From CALKWS01 sp051020515 (GTDB lineage Bacteria > Actinomycetota > Actinomycetes > Actinomycetales > Beutenbergiaceae): DNA of 64,000 nucleotides. The stretch covers positions 3,720,001 to 3,784,000 of the forward strand of contig NZ_CP194857.1 of assembly GCF_051020515.1 (NCBI RefSeq), in the 5' to 3' direction. How positions within the stretch are numbered: position 1 is the first letter of the stretch; each line of letters begins with the position of its first letter. A program made the position numbers and the translations under genes. This document shows, in pieces, positions 29,071 through 37,787 of this stretch. The notes below the pieces were generated by a model. The model was given only the letters and a program-made list of their open reading frames with translations. It had not been told where the DNA came from and searched no databases.

Positions 29071-30320
29071 TCATCCAAGCCCGACCGAGTCGTGCTGCTT
29101 GGAGACCCGATTCGCGGGGCGCGATGCGCGTACCCACGCCACGACAGCCAAGACGGTTCCGAGAACGCCTATGACGCCCAGAACGAGGGCGATCGCGGGC
29201 ATGCCGATGCTCGCGCCAAGGATGCCTGCCAGGGGGTAGGTGATAAGGAAGCAGGCGTGGGATAAAGAGAACTGCGCGGCGAACACCGCGGGCCGGGTCT
29301 GCTCGGTGCTATTGCGGCGCAGCAGCCGCGCGGAGGGGGTGAGGATGGCCGAGGTCGCGGCCCCGAGCAGTACCCACACCGTCAGTAGCGCGAGCCACTG
29401 CGCAGTGCCGTCCATCCACGCGATCACCCCCCCCCGGTGAGCAGAATGAGCGGCAGGGCGATACCGCCAGTGAGCATGACCCGTTGGTCAGGCAGGGTGT
29501 CGAGGAGTTTGGGCATCCCGAGGGCGACAAGCATCGAACCCCCGCCGTAAGCGCCGAGCATCAGGGCGACATCGGCTTGGGAGCGGCCCAGATCGCCCTG
29601 GACGAGGACGACGGTGTTGACAATCACCATCGCGGTGGTGGTCGCGACGACGAGGTTTAGCCCCATCAGGCCCCGCAGTTCGCCGCTGGCCCAGAAGGCG
29701 CGCGCACCCCGGGTGAGGCGCTCGAAGAACGGCGAGGGTGGCGGTGCTTCGATGTGCGGGAAGCGGGAGGCGATCACCAGGGCCGCCGAGGCGAGGAACC
29801 CGAGCACGGTTCCGACGAAGAGGTTGTGGTAACTGATGACTGTGAGCAGGAGGGCGGCGAGCATCGGACTCACGAGTGATTCCAGGTCGTAGGCCAGCCG
29901 TGACAGCGAAAGCGCGCGAGTGTACTCCCCCTCATCGGGCAGCACCGAGGGGATGACGGCCTGAAACGCTGGAGTGAACGTCGCCGACGCCGACTGGAGC
30001 AGAAAGATCAGGATGTAGATCTGCCAGGCCTCCGTCACGAACGGAAGAGATACGGCGACCGCGGCCCGGATCAGGTCGGCCCCGATGAGCAGTGCTTTGC
30101 GGGGCAGACGCGCGGTCAGTGCCGTAGCGATGGGCGAGACGGCGACGTAGGCGACCATCTTGATCGTCATTGCTACCCCCATCACGATCCCGGCGTCACC
30201 GCCGGCGATGTCGAAGGCGAGCAGCCCGAGCGCAACGGTGAGCAGGCCCGTGCCGAGCAGTGCGATGACCTGCGCGCTGAACAACTTCGCGTAGGTCGGG
30301 TTCCGCAGGACGGCGATCAT
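29071..30320 (-). pseudogene. MFS exporter beside an ArsR/SmtB regulator, broken in a G9 run
   Basis: Joined, this is a 12-helix MFS transporter of about 415 residues. The N-terminus is YAKLFSAQVIALLGTGLLTV, and a loop motif follows helix 2 (TARLPRKALLIGADLI). The frame ends in a run of nine G on the coding strand (29427-29435) and resumes as VIAWMDGTAQWLALLTVWVL; seven G would restore it. This family is usually paired with a metal-sensing ArsR gene and exports metal ions such as nickel or cobalt, or drugs. The ArsR gene lies just upstream in the same direction. A relic of a second copy lies at 15990. Confidence 0.82.
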
Positions 30321-30362
30321 GAGGTCGGGCCTAACAGGTCGAGAATGAACAATGCGACAGCC

Positions 30363-30728
30363 CTACTGCGGGGGCGGGTGATGGTGCGGCGGGATCTGTC
30401 CGTTCGCCACGGCGTGCTCGGCCTGCTTGATCGCCTCGACCACCAGTGCCACGGCATGCTCATCGGTGAGGCGGTAGAGCACGCTCGTGCCCTCCTGACG
30501 GGTCGTGACCATCCGCGCCATCCGCAGCCTGGCGAGGTGCTGGGAGACCCCGGACGGCTTCTTACCCACCAGTTCGGCCAGCGCGTTCACCGGGAGCTCC
30601 TCAGCCTGCCGCAGCGCGAGCACGATCCTGATTCTCGTCGGGTCGGACAGGATGCCCAGCACCTCAGCCGCCAGGTCGACGTACTCCGATGACGGGTCCA
30701 TCCCGCAAGACTTAGTGCCTGCATTCAT
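30363..30728 (-). CDS. ArsR/SmtB-family metal sensor
   Basis: This 121-residue winged-helix repressor has the family core LSDPTRIRIVLALRQ and recognition helix KKPSGVSQHLARLRMARMV. The last helix carries DEHAVALVVEAIKQAEH, which fits the alpha-5 metal site (Asp, His, Glu, His) used by SmtB/NmtR-type zinc or nickel/cobalt sensors. The tail PPHHHPPPQ adds histidines. No Cys pair of the ArsR/CadC type is present. The first ATG lacks a ribosome site and may be leaderless; an ATG nine codons in is the alternative. It probably regulates the MFS gene downstream. Confidence 0.82.
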   Translation of the reverse strand: MNAGTKSCGMDPSSEYVDLAAEVLGILSDPTRIRIVLALRQAEELPVNALAELVGKKPSGVSQHLARLRMARMVTTRQEGTSVLYRLTDEHAVALVVEAIKQAEHAVANGQIPPHHHPPPQ

Positions 30729-31208
30729 ACGCAGACACTAACACGCGCCGTGTGGCACTGTCCGCGGACGGGGATCCCTTCGTACCACGTTCCATAACTC
30801 TCCCCCTCGGACGAAAACCTGGCAACACGCTGACATCGGGGTTCTACCGTGAATTCGGCGGCGATCGAAACCAATCTCCGGAGCGTCCGGCGTGTTTTCT
30901 CCAGCGATGTAAAGGAATCAGGCAACGGGGCTTGTCCCACGCAACGGTGTGCTACCCGGGCGCGATCCAACTTATGCCACCCGTATGAATCCACCGAAGA
31001 CGAACCTTCTAGTTACAACGACGCGGGTGCTCGGCTTCGCAGACTGCACGGAGAACGGGTCGCTGGCACACAAGCCGTACCCCGTGGGGAATTTCGTGCC
31101 CCATCGGCTGTTTGCGTCGGGCGCGGTTGTCGCGGGCCGTTAGTCCCAGGCCTTTGCTCTCCGTTGCCCGTAGCCTGGAGGCATACGACCACTTTGGGAT
31201 GTGACACC
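30729..31208. other. Long leader region before pflB, no gene seen
   Basis: The pflB frame stays open back to 30849, but its composition there is unnatural and no ribosome site supports an earlier start. I see no FNR, CRP or CopR site I can defend. The region must hold the divergent promoters of the ArsR gene and pflB. Confidence 0.5.
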
Positions 31209-33470
31209 ATGACGACCTTCGACGTCCAGCCCGATCTCCAGCCCGCGTGGCGTGGGTTCGCCGAGGGGCCGTGGACACGGACGATCAACGTGCGCGACTT
31301 TCTCGCCCGTAACTACGAGCCGTACCACGACGGGCCGGAGTTCCTGGCCGGTCCCACCACCAAGACCAGTGATCTCTGGGAGACCCTGGAGCGCGACTAC
31401 CTGTCGGTGGAGTTAGAGCGGCGGGTCTATGCGGTGGACACCACCACCCCGGCGGACATCGACGCGTTCGCTCCCGGGTACATCAGCGCCGACGATGACG
31501 TCATCGTCGGGCTGCAGACCGATGTCCCACTGAAGCGCGCGATGATGCCGGCCGGCGGCTGGCGGATGGTGGAGACCGCGATCGGTGAGGCCGGCGGCGA
31601 GGTTGATGAGCGGATCAAGGAGATTTTCACCAAATACCGCAAGACCCACAACGACGCGGTGTTCGACATGTACACCCCGCGGATCCGCTCGGCGCGTACG
31701 GCGCACCTGATCACCGGGCTGCCGGACGCCTACGGGCGCGGCCGGATCATCGGTGACTACCGGCGGGTGGCCCTGTACGGTGTCGATGCGCTGATCGCGC
31801 AGAAGACCCAGGCGCTAGCGGATCGGGACGGAGATGGATTCTCCGAGGAGTGGGCCCGGTCCCGGGAGGAGCACGCCGAGCAGATCAAGGCCCTCCGCAA
31901 GTTGATCACGCTCGGCACCCAGTACGGATTCGATCTGACCCGCCCTGCGGCCGATGCCCGGGAGGCGGTGCAGTGGACCTACCTGGCCTATCTGGGGGCG
32001 ATCAAGTCCCAGGACGGCGCGGCCATGAGCTTCGGGCGGCTGTCGGGATTCTTCGACATCTACATCGCCCGGGACATCGCCGCGGGCGTGCTGACCGAGA
32101 GCCAGGCCCAGGAACTCATCGATGCCCTGGTGATCAAGTTGCGGATCGTGCGGTTCCTGCGCACGAAAGCCTACGATCAGGTCTTCTCCGGCGACCCCTA
32201 CTGGGCCACTTGGACCGACGGCGGGCTGGGTGAGGACACGCGGACCATGGTCACCCGCACCTCGTTCCGGCTGCTGCAGACCCTGCGCAACCTGGGCCCG
32301 GCACCGGAGCCGAACATCACGGTGCTGTGGGACGAGTCGCTGCCGTCGGCCTACAAGGACTTCGCCGCAGCGATCAGCGTGGAGACGTCCTCGCTGCAGT
32401 ACATCTCCGATGCCCACGTGCGCGAGCATTTCGGTGACGACGCGGCGATCGCCTGCTGCGTCTCGGCGATGCGCATCGGTCGGCAGATGCAGTTCTTCGG
32501 TGCCCGGATGAATATCGGCAAGACGTTGCTGTACGCGCTGAACGGTGGCCGTGACGAGAGGTCCGGTCAGCAGGTGGTGCCCGGCTTCGAACCGGTGGCC
32601 GGGACCGGACCACTGGACTTCGAGGAGGTCTGGGCGAAGTTCGACGCCATGCTCGGCTGGGTGGCTGAAACCTACGTCGAGGCACTGAACATCATCCACT
32701 ACAGCCACGACAAGTACGCCTACGAGGCGATCGAGATGGCCCTGCACGACAGCGAGATCGTGCGCACCCTGGGCTGCGGGATCGCCGGGTTGTCGATCGT
32801 GGCGGATAGCCTCGCGGCCATCCGGTACGCCCAGGTCACCCCCGTGCGCGACCGGACCGGGCTGATCACCGACTACCCGACGACAGGGCACTTCCCCCGC
32901 TACGGCAACGACGACGATCTGGCAGATGACATCGCCCGGCGGGTGGTCACCACGGTGATGAACAAGATCCGCGGGTTGCCCCGCTACCGTGACGCGGTGC
33001 CCACCCAGTCGGTGCTGACGATCACCTCCAACGTGGTCTACGGCAAGGCCACCGGCTCCTTCCCGTGTGGGCACCAGGCCGGTACCCCGTTCTCCCCCGG
33101 TGCCAACCCCGGCAACGGCCGGGATACCCATGGGATGGTCGCCTCGATGCTGTCGGTGGCCAAACTCCCCTACGGCGATGCGCTGGACGGGATCTCCCTG
33201 ACTAACACGATCACCCCTTCCGGGCTGGGGCAGACCAAGGACGAGCAGGTGGCGAACCTGACCGGGGTGCTGGACGCCGGGTTCGGCTCAGGGTTGTTCC
33301 ACGCGAACATCAACGTGCTGAACAAGGACACCCTGACCGATGCGATGCAGAACCCGGAGAACTACCCGAACCTGACCGTCCGGGTCTCGGGCTATGCGGT
33401 GAACTTCGTCAAACTCACCCGTGAGCAGCAACTCGATGTGCTGTCCCGCACCTTCCACTCCTCGTCATGA
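31209..33470 (+). CDS. pflB: Pyruvate formate-lyase
   Basis: This 753-residue glycyl-radical enzyme converts pyruvate and CoA to acetyl-CoA and formate without using NAD or lipoate. The active-site pair Cys416-Cys417 sits in IACCVSAMRIGRQM, and the radical Gly728 in VRVSGYAVNF. Length and end motifs match PflB, not a diol dehydratase. The ATG at 31209 begins the recognisable protein. The gene is followed by its activase with an ATGA overlap. PFL is oxygen-sensitive, so its presence implies anaerobic or microaerobic growth. Confidence 0.95.
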   Translation: MTTFDVQPDLQPAWRGFAEGPWTRTINVRDFLARNYEPYHDGPEFLAGPTTKTSDLWETLERDYLSVELERRVYAVDTTTPADIDAFAPGYISADDDVIVGLQTDVPLKRAMMPAGGWRMVETAIGEAGGEVDERIKEIFTKYRKTHNDAVFDMYTPRIRSARTAHLITGLPDAYGRGRIIGDYRRVALYGVDALIAQKTQALADRDGDGFSEEWARSREEHAEQIKALRKLITLGTQYGFDLTRPAADAREAVQWTYLAYLGAIKSQDGAAMSFGRLSGFFDIYIARDIAAGVLTESQAQELIDALVIKLRIVRFLRTKAYDQVFSGDPYWATWTDGGLGEDTRTMVTRTSFRLLQTLRNLGPAPEPNITVLWDESLPSAYKDFAAAISVETSSLQYISDAHVREHFGDDAAIACCVSAMRIGRQMQFFGARMNIGKTLLYALNGGRDERSGQQVVPGFEPVAGTGPLDFEEVWAKFDAMLGWVAETYVEALNIIHYSHDKYAYEAIEMALHDSEIVRTLGCGIAGLSIVADSLAAIRYAQVTPVRDRTGLITDYPTTGHFPRYGNDDDLADDIARRVVTTVMNKIRGLPRYRDAVPTQSVLTITSNVVYGKATGSFPCGHQAGTPFSPGANPGNGRDTHGMVASMLSVAKLPYGDALDGISLTNTITPSGLGQTKDEQVANLTGVLDAGFGSGLFHANINVLNKDTLTDAMQNPENYPNLTVRVSGYAVNFVKLTREQQLDVLSRTFHSSS

Positions 33471-34342
33471 CGACCCTGAAAAGCTCGCGCGGTGCAGCCT
33501 TGCCGGGCGACGAGGGCTTCATGGCCCCACGGCAGCGGCTGGCCGGCGCCGGCCTGGCCGGGCTGCCTGAGTCGGCATTGGAACACGGTGAGCGCTTCGC
33601 GGCAATGCGCAGTGGCGAGTTGGGCTCGGTGCACTCCTGGGAGTTGTCTACTGCGGTCGACGGGCCGGGCACGAGACTGGTGGTGTTCCTTGCCGGGTGC
33701 CCGCTGCGCTGCCAGTTCTGTCACAACCCCGACACCGTGCGGATGGAGGACGGGCACGCGGTGATGGCCGACGACGTACTCGCGCTGGTGCGCCGGTACC
33801 GCAAGGTTTTCGCTGCCACGGGCGGTGGGCTGACCCTCTCCGGCGGTGAGGTGCTGATGCAGTCGGCGTTCGCGGCCCGCATCCTGGCCGGGGCCAAGCA
33901 GATGGGCGTTCATACCGCGATCGACACCTCCGGGTACCTCGGCACGGCCTGCACGGAGGCGATGCTGGGCGATGTCGACCTGGTGCTGCTGGATGTGAAG
34001 TCCGGTGATGAACAGACCTATGAGCGGGTGACCCGCGCGTCACTGGCGCCCACGCTTGAGTTCGGCGATCGGCTGGCCGGCGCCGGGGTGGAGATCTGGG
34101 TGCGTTTCGTGCTGGTGCCCGGGCTGACCGATGCTGCCCAGAACGTGGATAACGTGGCCGGCCACGCGGCCCGATGGGACACCGTGAGCCGGGTCGAGGT
34201 ATTGCCGTTCCACCAGATGGGCCGGGACAAGTGGACCGCCCTGGGCCTGGATTACACACTCGCGGACACCGAGCCGCCGTCGCCAGAAATGACCGAGCGG
34301 GCGCGCGAGCAGTTCCGGGCCCACGGCCTGACCACGTACTGA
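33467..34342 (+). CDS. pflA: Pyruvate formate-lyase activating enzyme
   Basis: This 291-residue radical-SAM protein has the CxxxCxxC cluster motif (CPLRCQFC) and the GG motif GGLTLSGGE. It installs the glycyl radical on PflB. It overlaps the pflB stop by four bases. A roughly 50-residue N-terminal extension precedes the core that starts at GSVHSWELSTAVDGPGTR. Confidence 0.95.
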   Translation: MTTLKSSRGAALPGDEGFMAPRQRLAGAGLAGLPESALEHGERFAAMRSGELGSVHSWELSTAVDGPGTRLVVFLAGCPLRCQFCHNPDTVRMEDGHAVMADDVLALVRRYRKVFAATGGGLTLSGGEVLMQSAFAARILAGAKQMGVHTAIDTSGYLGTACTEAMLGDVDLVLLDVKSGDEQTYERVTRASLAPTLEFGDRLAGAGVEIWVRFVLVPGLTDAAQNVDNVAGHAARWDTVSRVEVLPFHQMGRDKWTALGLDYTLADTEPPSPEMTERAREQFRAHGLTTY

Positions 34343-34414
34343 GTAGTCAGCCGGTTTCGCTAACGAGGAGCGGATGCAGGCCGATAGGAGGGAGTAGACG
34401 ACGAACGGAGGACG

Positions 34415-35011
34415 GTGGACGGGATCCTCGCCATCTCTCATCGCGTGGCGCAGATCGAGGCGACCCTCGGCTCGGTCGCGGCCCCACGCGTGCAGCCCTC
34501 CGCAGCACCTGCCGCATCATTCGCCGAAGTCCTCGCCAACGCCGTCGCCGACACGACCCCGACTGTGACCGCAGCATCTTCCAACCTTGGACCATCTGGG
34601 TTCCAGGTCAATACCGACGGCATACCGGTCGATCTCGCGGCCTACGGAAACGGCCGCATCCCTCGAGACGCTCTCGAACCAGTGGGCAACACCGGCCACA
34701 GACTGTGGGCACCCGCCGCCCAGTCCTTCGAGAAACTGCTGACGGCGGCTGCGGCCGACGGCGTGACCATCGGCGTCACCGACTCCTACCGCCCCTACGA
34801 CGTGCAGGTCGACGTCGTTCGACGCAAGGGCCTGTACTCCGAGGGCGGCCTGGGCGCCAGGCCGGGCACCAGCCAACACGGCTGGGGAATGGCCGTGGAC
34901 CTCGACCTGAACGCACCGGCGCAAGCATGGATGCGCACAAACGCCGCACAGTTCGGATTCGTCGAGGACACCCCGCGCGAGCCCTGGCACTGGGCATTCC
35001 AACCCTCCTAA
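34415..35011 (+). CDS. M15 family D-alanyl-D-alanine carboxypeptidase (VanY-like)
   Basis: In this 198-residue protein the C-terminal half is a peptidase M15B domain. It shows SYRPYDVQ, the zinc ligands His and Asp in SQHGWGMAVDLDLN, and the final His in PREPWHWAFQPS. The N-terminus (ISHRVAQIEATLG ... SFAEVLANAV) is not a classical signal peptide and resembles the short helical head of some actinobacterial flagellar-locus muramidases. The GTG start has GGAG four bases upstream. It trims peptidoglycan stem peptides if exported. It sits between the pfl genes and the second copR. Confidence 0.85.
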   Translation: MDGILAISHRVAQIEATLGSVAAPRVQPSAAPAASFAEVLANAVADTTPTVTAASSNLGPSGFQVNTDGIPVDLAAYGNGRIPRDALEPVGNTGHRLWAPAAQSFEKLLTAAAADGVTIGVTDSYRPYDVQVDVVRRKGLYSEGGLGARPGTSQHGWGMAVDLDLNAPAQAWMRTNAAQFGFVEDTPREPWHWAFQPS

Positions 35012-35127
35012 ATACGGAGATCCGGTACCCGCCGATTTCAGCCCACACTCTGGGTGTTGCACGCGCCGGTAACGCTTGCGGATGACTGCCCGCGAGCCTG
35101 GGACCAATACCTGCGCCGACCGCGAGA

Positions 35128-35850
35128 ATGAAGGACATGAATTCGGAACCTTCTGACGTGAACCTGCCCCGAGTACTTGTCGTAGACGATGAGCCACCGC
35201 TGGCACGACTGGTCGCGAACTACCTGGAACAGCACGGTTTCGAGGTACAGGTCACTGGTGACGGCAGCGACGCGATCCAGCGGGCTCGCCAGTGGCATCC
35301 CGGCGTGATCGTGCTCGACCTCGGCCTGCCGGGAACAGATGGTGTCGAGGTTTGCCGCGCGGTACGCACCTTCTCCGACTGTTACATCATCATGCTCACC
35401 GCTCGGGCGGAGGAGGTGGACAAACTCATCGGGCTGTCGGTGGGCGCCGATGACTACGTCACCAAACCCTTCAGTCCGCGTGAGTTGGTCGCCCGGGTGC
35501 GGGCCATGCTGCGTCGCCCACGCCAGGACACCGGGCCGCGCGGGGCGGGCGTGTCCTTCGGCTCGCTGAGCATCGATGTCCTGAGCCGGGAGGTATACAT
35601 CGAGGGGGAGCCCGTAGGGCTGACCCGCACTGAGTTCGACGTCCTCGCGGCGCTGGCGGAGCGCCCGAACATGGCCTTCTCGCGCCGTCAACTCATCGAG
35701 ACAGTGTGGGGACCGGGGTGGGTGGGTGATGAGCGCTTGGTCGATGTCCACATCGCGCAACTGCGGCGAAAACTCGGGGATGACGCCTCGGCGCCAAAGT
35801 TCATCAGGACGGTGCGGGGCGTGGGCTACCGGATGGGCCGCGGGGAGTGA
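35128..35850 (+). CDS. copR: Second CopR-like response regulator
   Basis: This 240-residue OmpR-family regulator is closely similar to the regulator at 13809 over its whole length. The phospho-acceptor Asp lies in VIVLDLGLPG, the Thr and Lys are in place, and the same winged helix RTVRGVGYRMG closes it. The frame is intact. Its stop overlaps a kinase gene that has lost almost everything, so it must be phosphorylated by another kinase (perhaps the CopS at 12682) or act unphosphorylated. Two CopR-like boxes lie 1.4-1.6 kb downstream. Confidence 0.88.
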   Translation: MKDMNSEPSDVNLPRVLVVDDEPPLARLVANYLEQHGFEVQVTGDGSDAIQRARQWHPGVIVLDLGLPGTDGVEVCRAVRTFSDCYIIMLTARAEEVDKLIGLSVGADDYVTKPFSPRELVARVRAMLRRPRQDTGPRGAGVSFGSLSIDVLSREVYIEGEPVGLTRTEFDVLAALAERPNMAFSRRQLIETVWGPGWVGDERLVDVHIAQLRRKLGDDASAPKFIRTVRGVGYRMGRGE

Positions 35851-36149
35851 TCCCCGCACCGCGCGGTCGGTGGGGTCTCGGCGCCCGGCTCCTGGCCACC
35901 CTGAGGCTGTCGGTGGCAGCCGGATCGCTGCGGCACCTACCGTATCTCTTCGAGCGCCTCTACCGCGCCGAGGCGGCTTGGGACCGCGCCTACGAGTGGG
36001 CAGGAATCGGGCTCGCCATCAGTCACTCCATCGTCCGAGCCCACGGCGGCACCGTGACCGTGGACAGCGCAGGCCCAGACCACAGCGCTGTCTTCACCGT
36101 CGAACTGTCCCTGGTCGCCTCGAACCGGCCGCAGCCCCGCTCAACCTGA
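35847..36149 (+). pseudogene. Gutted CopS-like kinase with a large internal in-frame deletion
   Basis: Only 100 codons remain. The first 14 residues (GRWGLGARLLA) match the start of the kinase at 12682. The frame then jumps to the last part of the ATPase domain (LRHLPYLFERLYRAEAAWDR, GIGLAISHSIVRAHGG). Missing are both membrane helices, the sensor loop, HAMP, the phospho-acceptor His and the N and G1 boxes. It still overlaps the regulator stop (GTGA), so it is the remains of a former copRS pair. It cannot act as a kinase. Confidence 0.85.
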
Positions 36150-36309
36150 CGGCGCGCTCTCCTTGGCGATCCTGATCGGGCAACTCGGGAGCCGATCGCG
36201 TCTCGTCGCGTGCCTCGGCGCCGGGAAAGAGAGCTCTGATGGCCCACATGCCAAGGGCCATGAAGACCAGGCAGATCGCGAGAAGCGGTATCCAAACGCC
36301 GATATCCAT
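36094..36309 (-). CDS. Small single-helix membrane protein
   Basis: Seventy-one codons start at an ATG with AGGAGG eight bases upstream. Residues 4-27 form one hydrophobic helix (WIPLLAICLVFMALGMWAIR) and the rest is a polar cytoplasmic tail. It lies directly behind lgt on the same strand. No family is recognised. It overlaps the tail of the dead kinase on the other strand. Confidence 0.55.
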   Translation of the reverse strand: MDIGVWIPLLAICLVFMALGMWAIRALFPGAEARDETRSAPELPDQDRQGERAVRLSGAAAGSRRPGTVRR

Positions 36310-36338
36310 GACGGGTCCTCCTGCCTGTCCCGGTCCGG

Positions 36339-37118
36339 TCACCTGACGGGTTCAGGCACGCCCGGCTCGGGGACCACGTGGTCTGCAGACCACTGATGAG
36401 TGCCGCTGCGAACAATCAGCGCGATGCTGACGGCGATGCTGACCAGGGCCCACAACTGGGGCTGTGTCAGGCCAAGGATGACCGGGTCGTTGGTCCGCAG
36501 GAACTCCACCAGGAAACGTGACAGGCCCGACAGGCCCAGGTACGCCCCAAAGACTGCCAAGGGCGCCCACCGCCGGACAAGCACCACCAGGACGGCGGCG
36601 GCAACCGCTGCCAGGATCGCCTCATACAGCGGGGTGGGGTGGACAGGCACATCTGTGGCGACCACGCCGGAGGGGAAGGCCATCCCCCACGGCAGATCGG
36701 TGGGACGCCCGTAGGTTCCATCACCACTGACGAAGCAGCCCAGTCGGCCGATGCCGTACGCCACCGTCAAGGGGACGGCGACCGCCCCAGCGACGATGTC
36801 CACCGGTAACTGGTGGCGCCGAATGACGACTAGGGCCGCAATGACGCCCCCCACCAGTCCGCCGTACCAGGTGAAGCCCATCCCGCCCAGGTCGTGCACG
36901 GTGATGGCGGGATATTGTTCGAGCAGGTAGTAGATCTTCGCGCCGACGAACCCCCAGAGCGTCGCCCACAGCACCAGCGCGTGAGCGGAGTCCTTCTTCA
37001 GCCCCCGCCGTTCGAAGGCCCGACCCAGCAACCACGCAGCCACCAGGGCAGCGGCCGCCTTGCTCACTCCGTAACTTTGCACATCGATCCCGAGGATCGT
37101 GAACAATTCCGGACGCAT
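36339..37118 (-). CDS. lgt: Prolipoprotein diacylglyceryl transferase (island copy)
   Basis: This 259-residue polytopic enzyme has the Lgt signature GRLGCFVSGDGTYGRPTD, the conserved HPTPLYE and FLVEFLRTND. It attaches diacylglycerol to the lipobox Cys of prelipoproteins, the first step of lipoprotein maturation. I chose the ATG at 37118, which has GGGGAG a few bases upstream and begins RPELFTILGIDVQSYG; longer readings look non-coding. The region encodes several copper lipoproteins (DUF305, two CueP types), which may be why an extra lgt is carried. CopR-like boxes lie upstream. Confidence 0.9.
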   Translation of the reverse strand: MRPELFTILGIDVQSYGVSKAAAALVAAWLLGRAFERRGLKKDSAHALVLWATLWGFVGAKIYYLLEQYPAITVHDLGGMGFTWYGGLVGGVIAALVVIRRHQLPVDIVAGAVAVPLTVAYGIGRLGCFVSGDGTYGRPTDLPWGMAFPSGVVATDVPVHPTPLYEAILAAVAAAVLVVLVRRWAPLAVFGAYLGLSGLSRFLVEFLRTNDPVILGLTQPQLWALVSIAVSIALIVRSGTHQWSADHVVPEPGVPEPVR

Positions 37119-37215
37119 GCTCTCCCCACTTCTCGTGTCACGCATCACCGCTCCGCCGGCGGTGTCTTTCACACCACGATGACCGACGTTCACGAAGAAG
37201 ACTTGCGCCGTTGGA

Positions 37216-37235
37216 TGAAGGTTCGCTGAAGACAC
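37216..37235 (+). promoter_or_regulatory. CopR-like direct repeat upstream of lgt
   Basis: TGAAGGTTC-GC-TGAAGACAC gives half-sites 11 bp apart, 98 bp upstream of the lgt start on the opposite strand. It lies in the divergent region between lgt and the second copper ATPase operon. Confidence 0.55.
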
Positions 37236-37434
37236 TGAACGCCCGCTTTGAGTAGTCACGGGCGAGTTGCCGCGCGACTGCGCCCACCAGGCCCTCGAGC
37301 CCTTCGGCGCCTCCCACCGCGGGGCGGCGGTCGCTTCTTCGAAGGTTCTTCGCTCTGAATTCTCGAATGGGGGTCTGGCCGTGGCCCGGAGGCACCGCTC
37401 CCCCGTTCCTTCAAGCCGTGCAGCAACCGCCACC

Positions 37435-37454
37435 ACGTCTTCATGGTTTCTTCA
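37435..37454 (-). promoter_or_regulatory. CopR-like direct repeat, inverted, upstream of the HMA gene
   Basis: Read on the minus strand it is TGAAGAAAC-CA-TGAAGACGT, again with an 11-bp period. It lies about 80 bp before the HMA gene start and 50 bp before the CsoR-type operator. The operon may therefore be under double control. Confidence 0.5.
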
Positions 37455-37501
37455 TCGTCCCTTCGGCGGTATGGACACATTCGGGTGGTTATCTGGTACG
37501 C

Positions 37502-37518
37502 ATACCCAGCAGGGGTAT
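37502..37518 (+). promoter_or_regulatory. CsoR-type operator of the second ATPase operon
   Basis: ATACCCAGCAGGGGTAT is a near-perfect inverted repeat of the CsoR type. It ends directly at the AGGAGG ribosome site of the HMA gene, so bound repressor would lie over the transcription start or early leader. The CsoR encoded at 40977 is the probable partner. Confidence 0.8.
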
Positions 37519-37533
37519 AGGAGGTGTGGGACT

Positions 37534-37782
37534 GTGAAGACGAAGGTGTATCGAGTGTGGGGGCTGACGTGCGAGGTGTGCCTGGCGCGGCTGCTGGAGC
37601 GGGTGCGCAACTTACCCGGTGTGAGGACCGCCGCGCTCGATCTGGTCAGAGATGGTGAGTCGCGTCTGGCGCTCACCGCCAGCCCCGCCCTCCCGCCGCA
37701 GGCCGTTCGTGCCGCGGTCGAGGACACCGGGTTCTCCCTGTCCGCCCCGGCTGCCGAGTCAGCAGCATCTACGGAGGTGTGA
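37534..37782 (+). CDS. HMA-domain copper chaperone
   Basis: This 82-residue HMA-like protein has the metal motif GLTCEVC and the usual alpha-beta pattern ending DTGFSLSAPA. AGGAGG nine bases before the GTG fixes the start. It probably feeds Cu(I) to the ATPase encoded directly downstream, which itself lacks an HMA domain. The stop is ten bases before the ribosome-site spacing of the next ATG. Confidence 0.87.
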   Translation: MKTKVYRVWGLTCEVCLARLLERVRNLPGVRTAALDLVRDGESRLALTASPALPPQAVRAAVEDTGFSLSAPAAESAASTEV

Positions 37783-37787
37783 TCGTC

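Noticed and set aside
30849..31208. 120-codon N-terminal extension of PflB
   Set aside because: Frame is open but composition is unnatural, and PflB length and motifs fit the ATG at 31209.
31815..33131. Minus-strand frame of over 430 codons
   Set aside because: Antisense of pflB, whose active-site motifs are intact.
34415..34560. N-terminal head of the M15 peptidase considered as evidence of a flagellar locus
   Set aside because: Only a short helical resemblance; no flagellar gene is present in the window.
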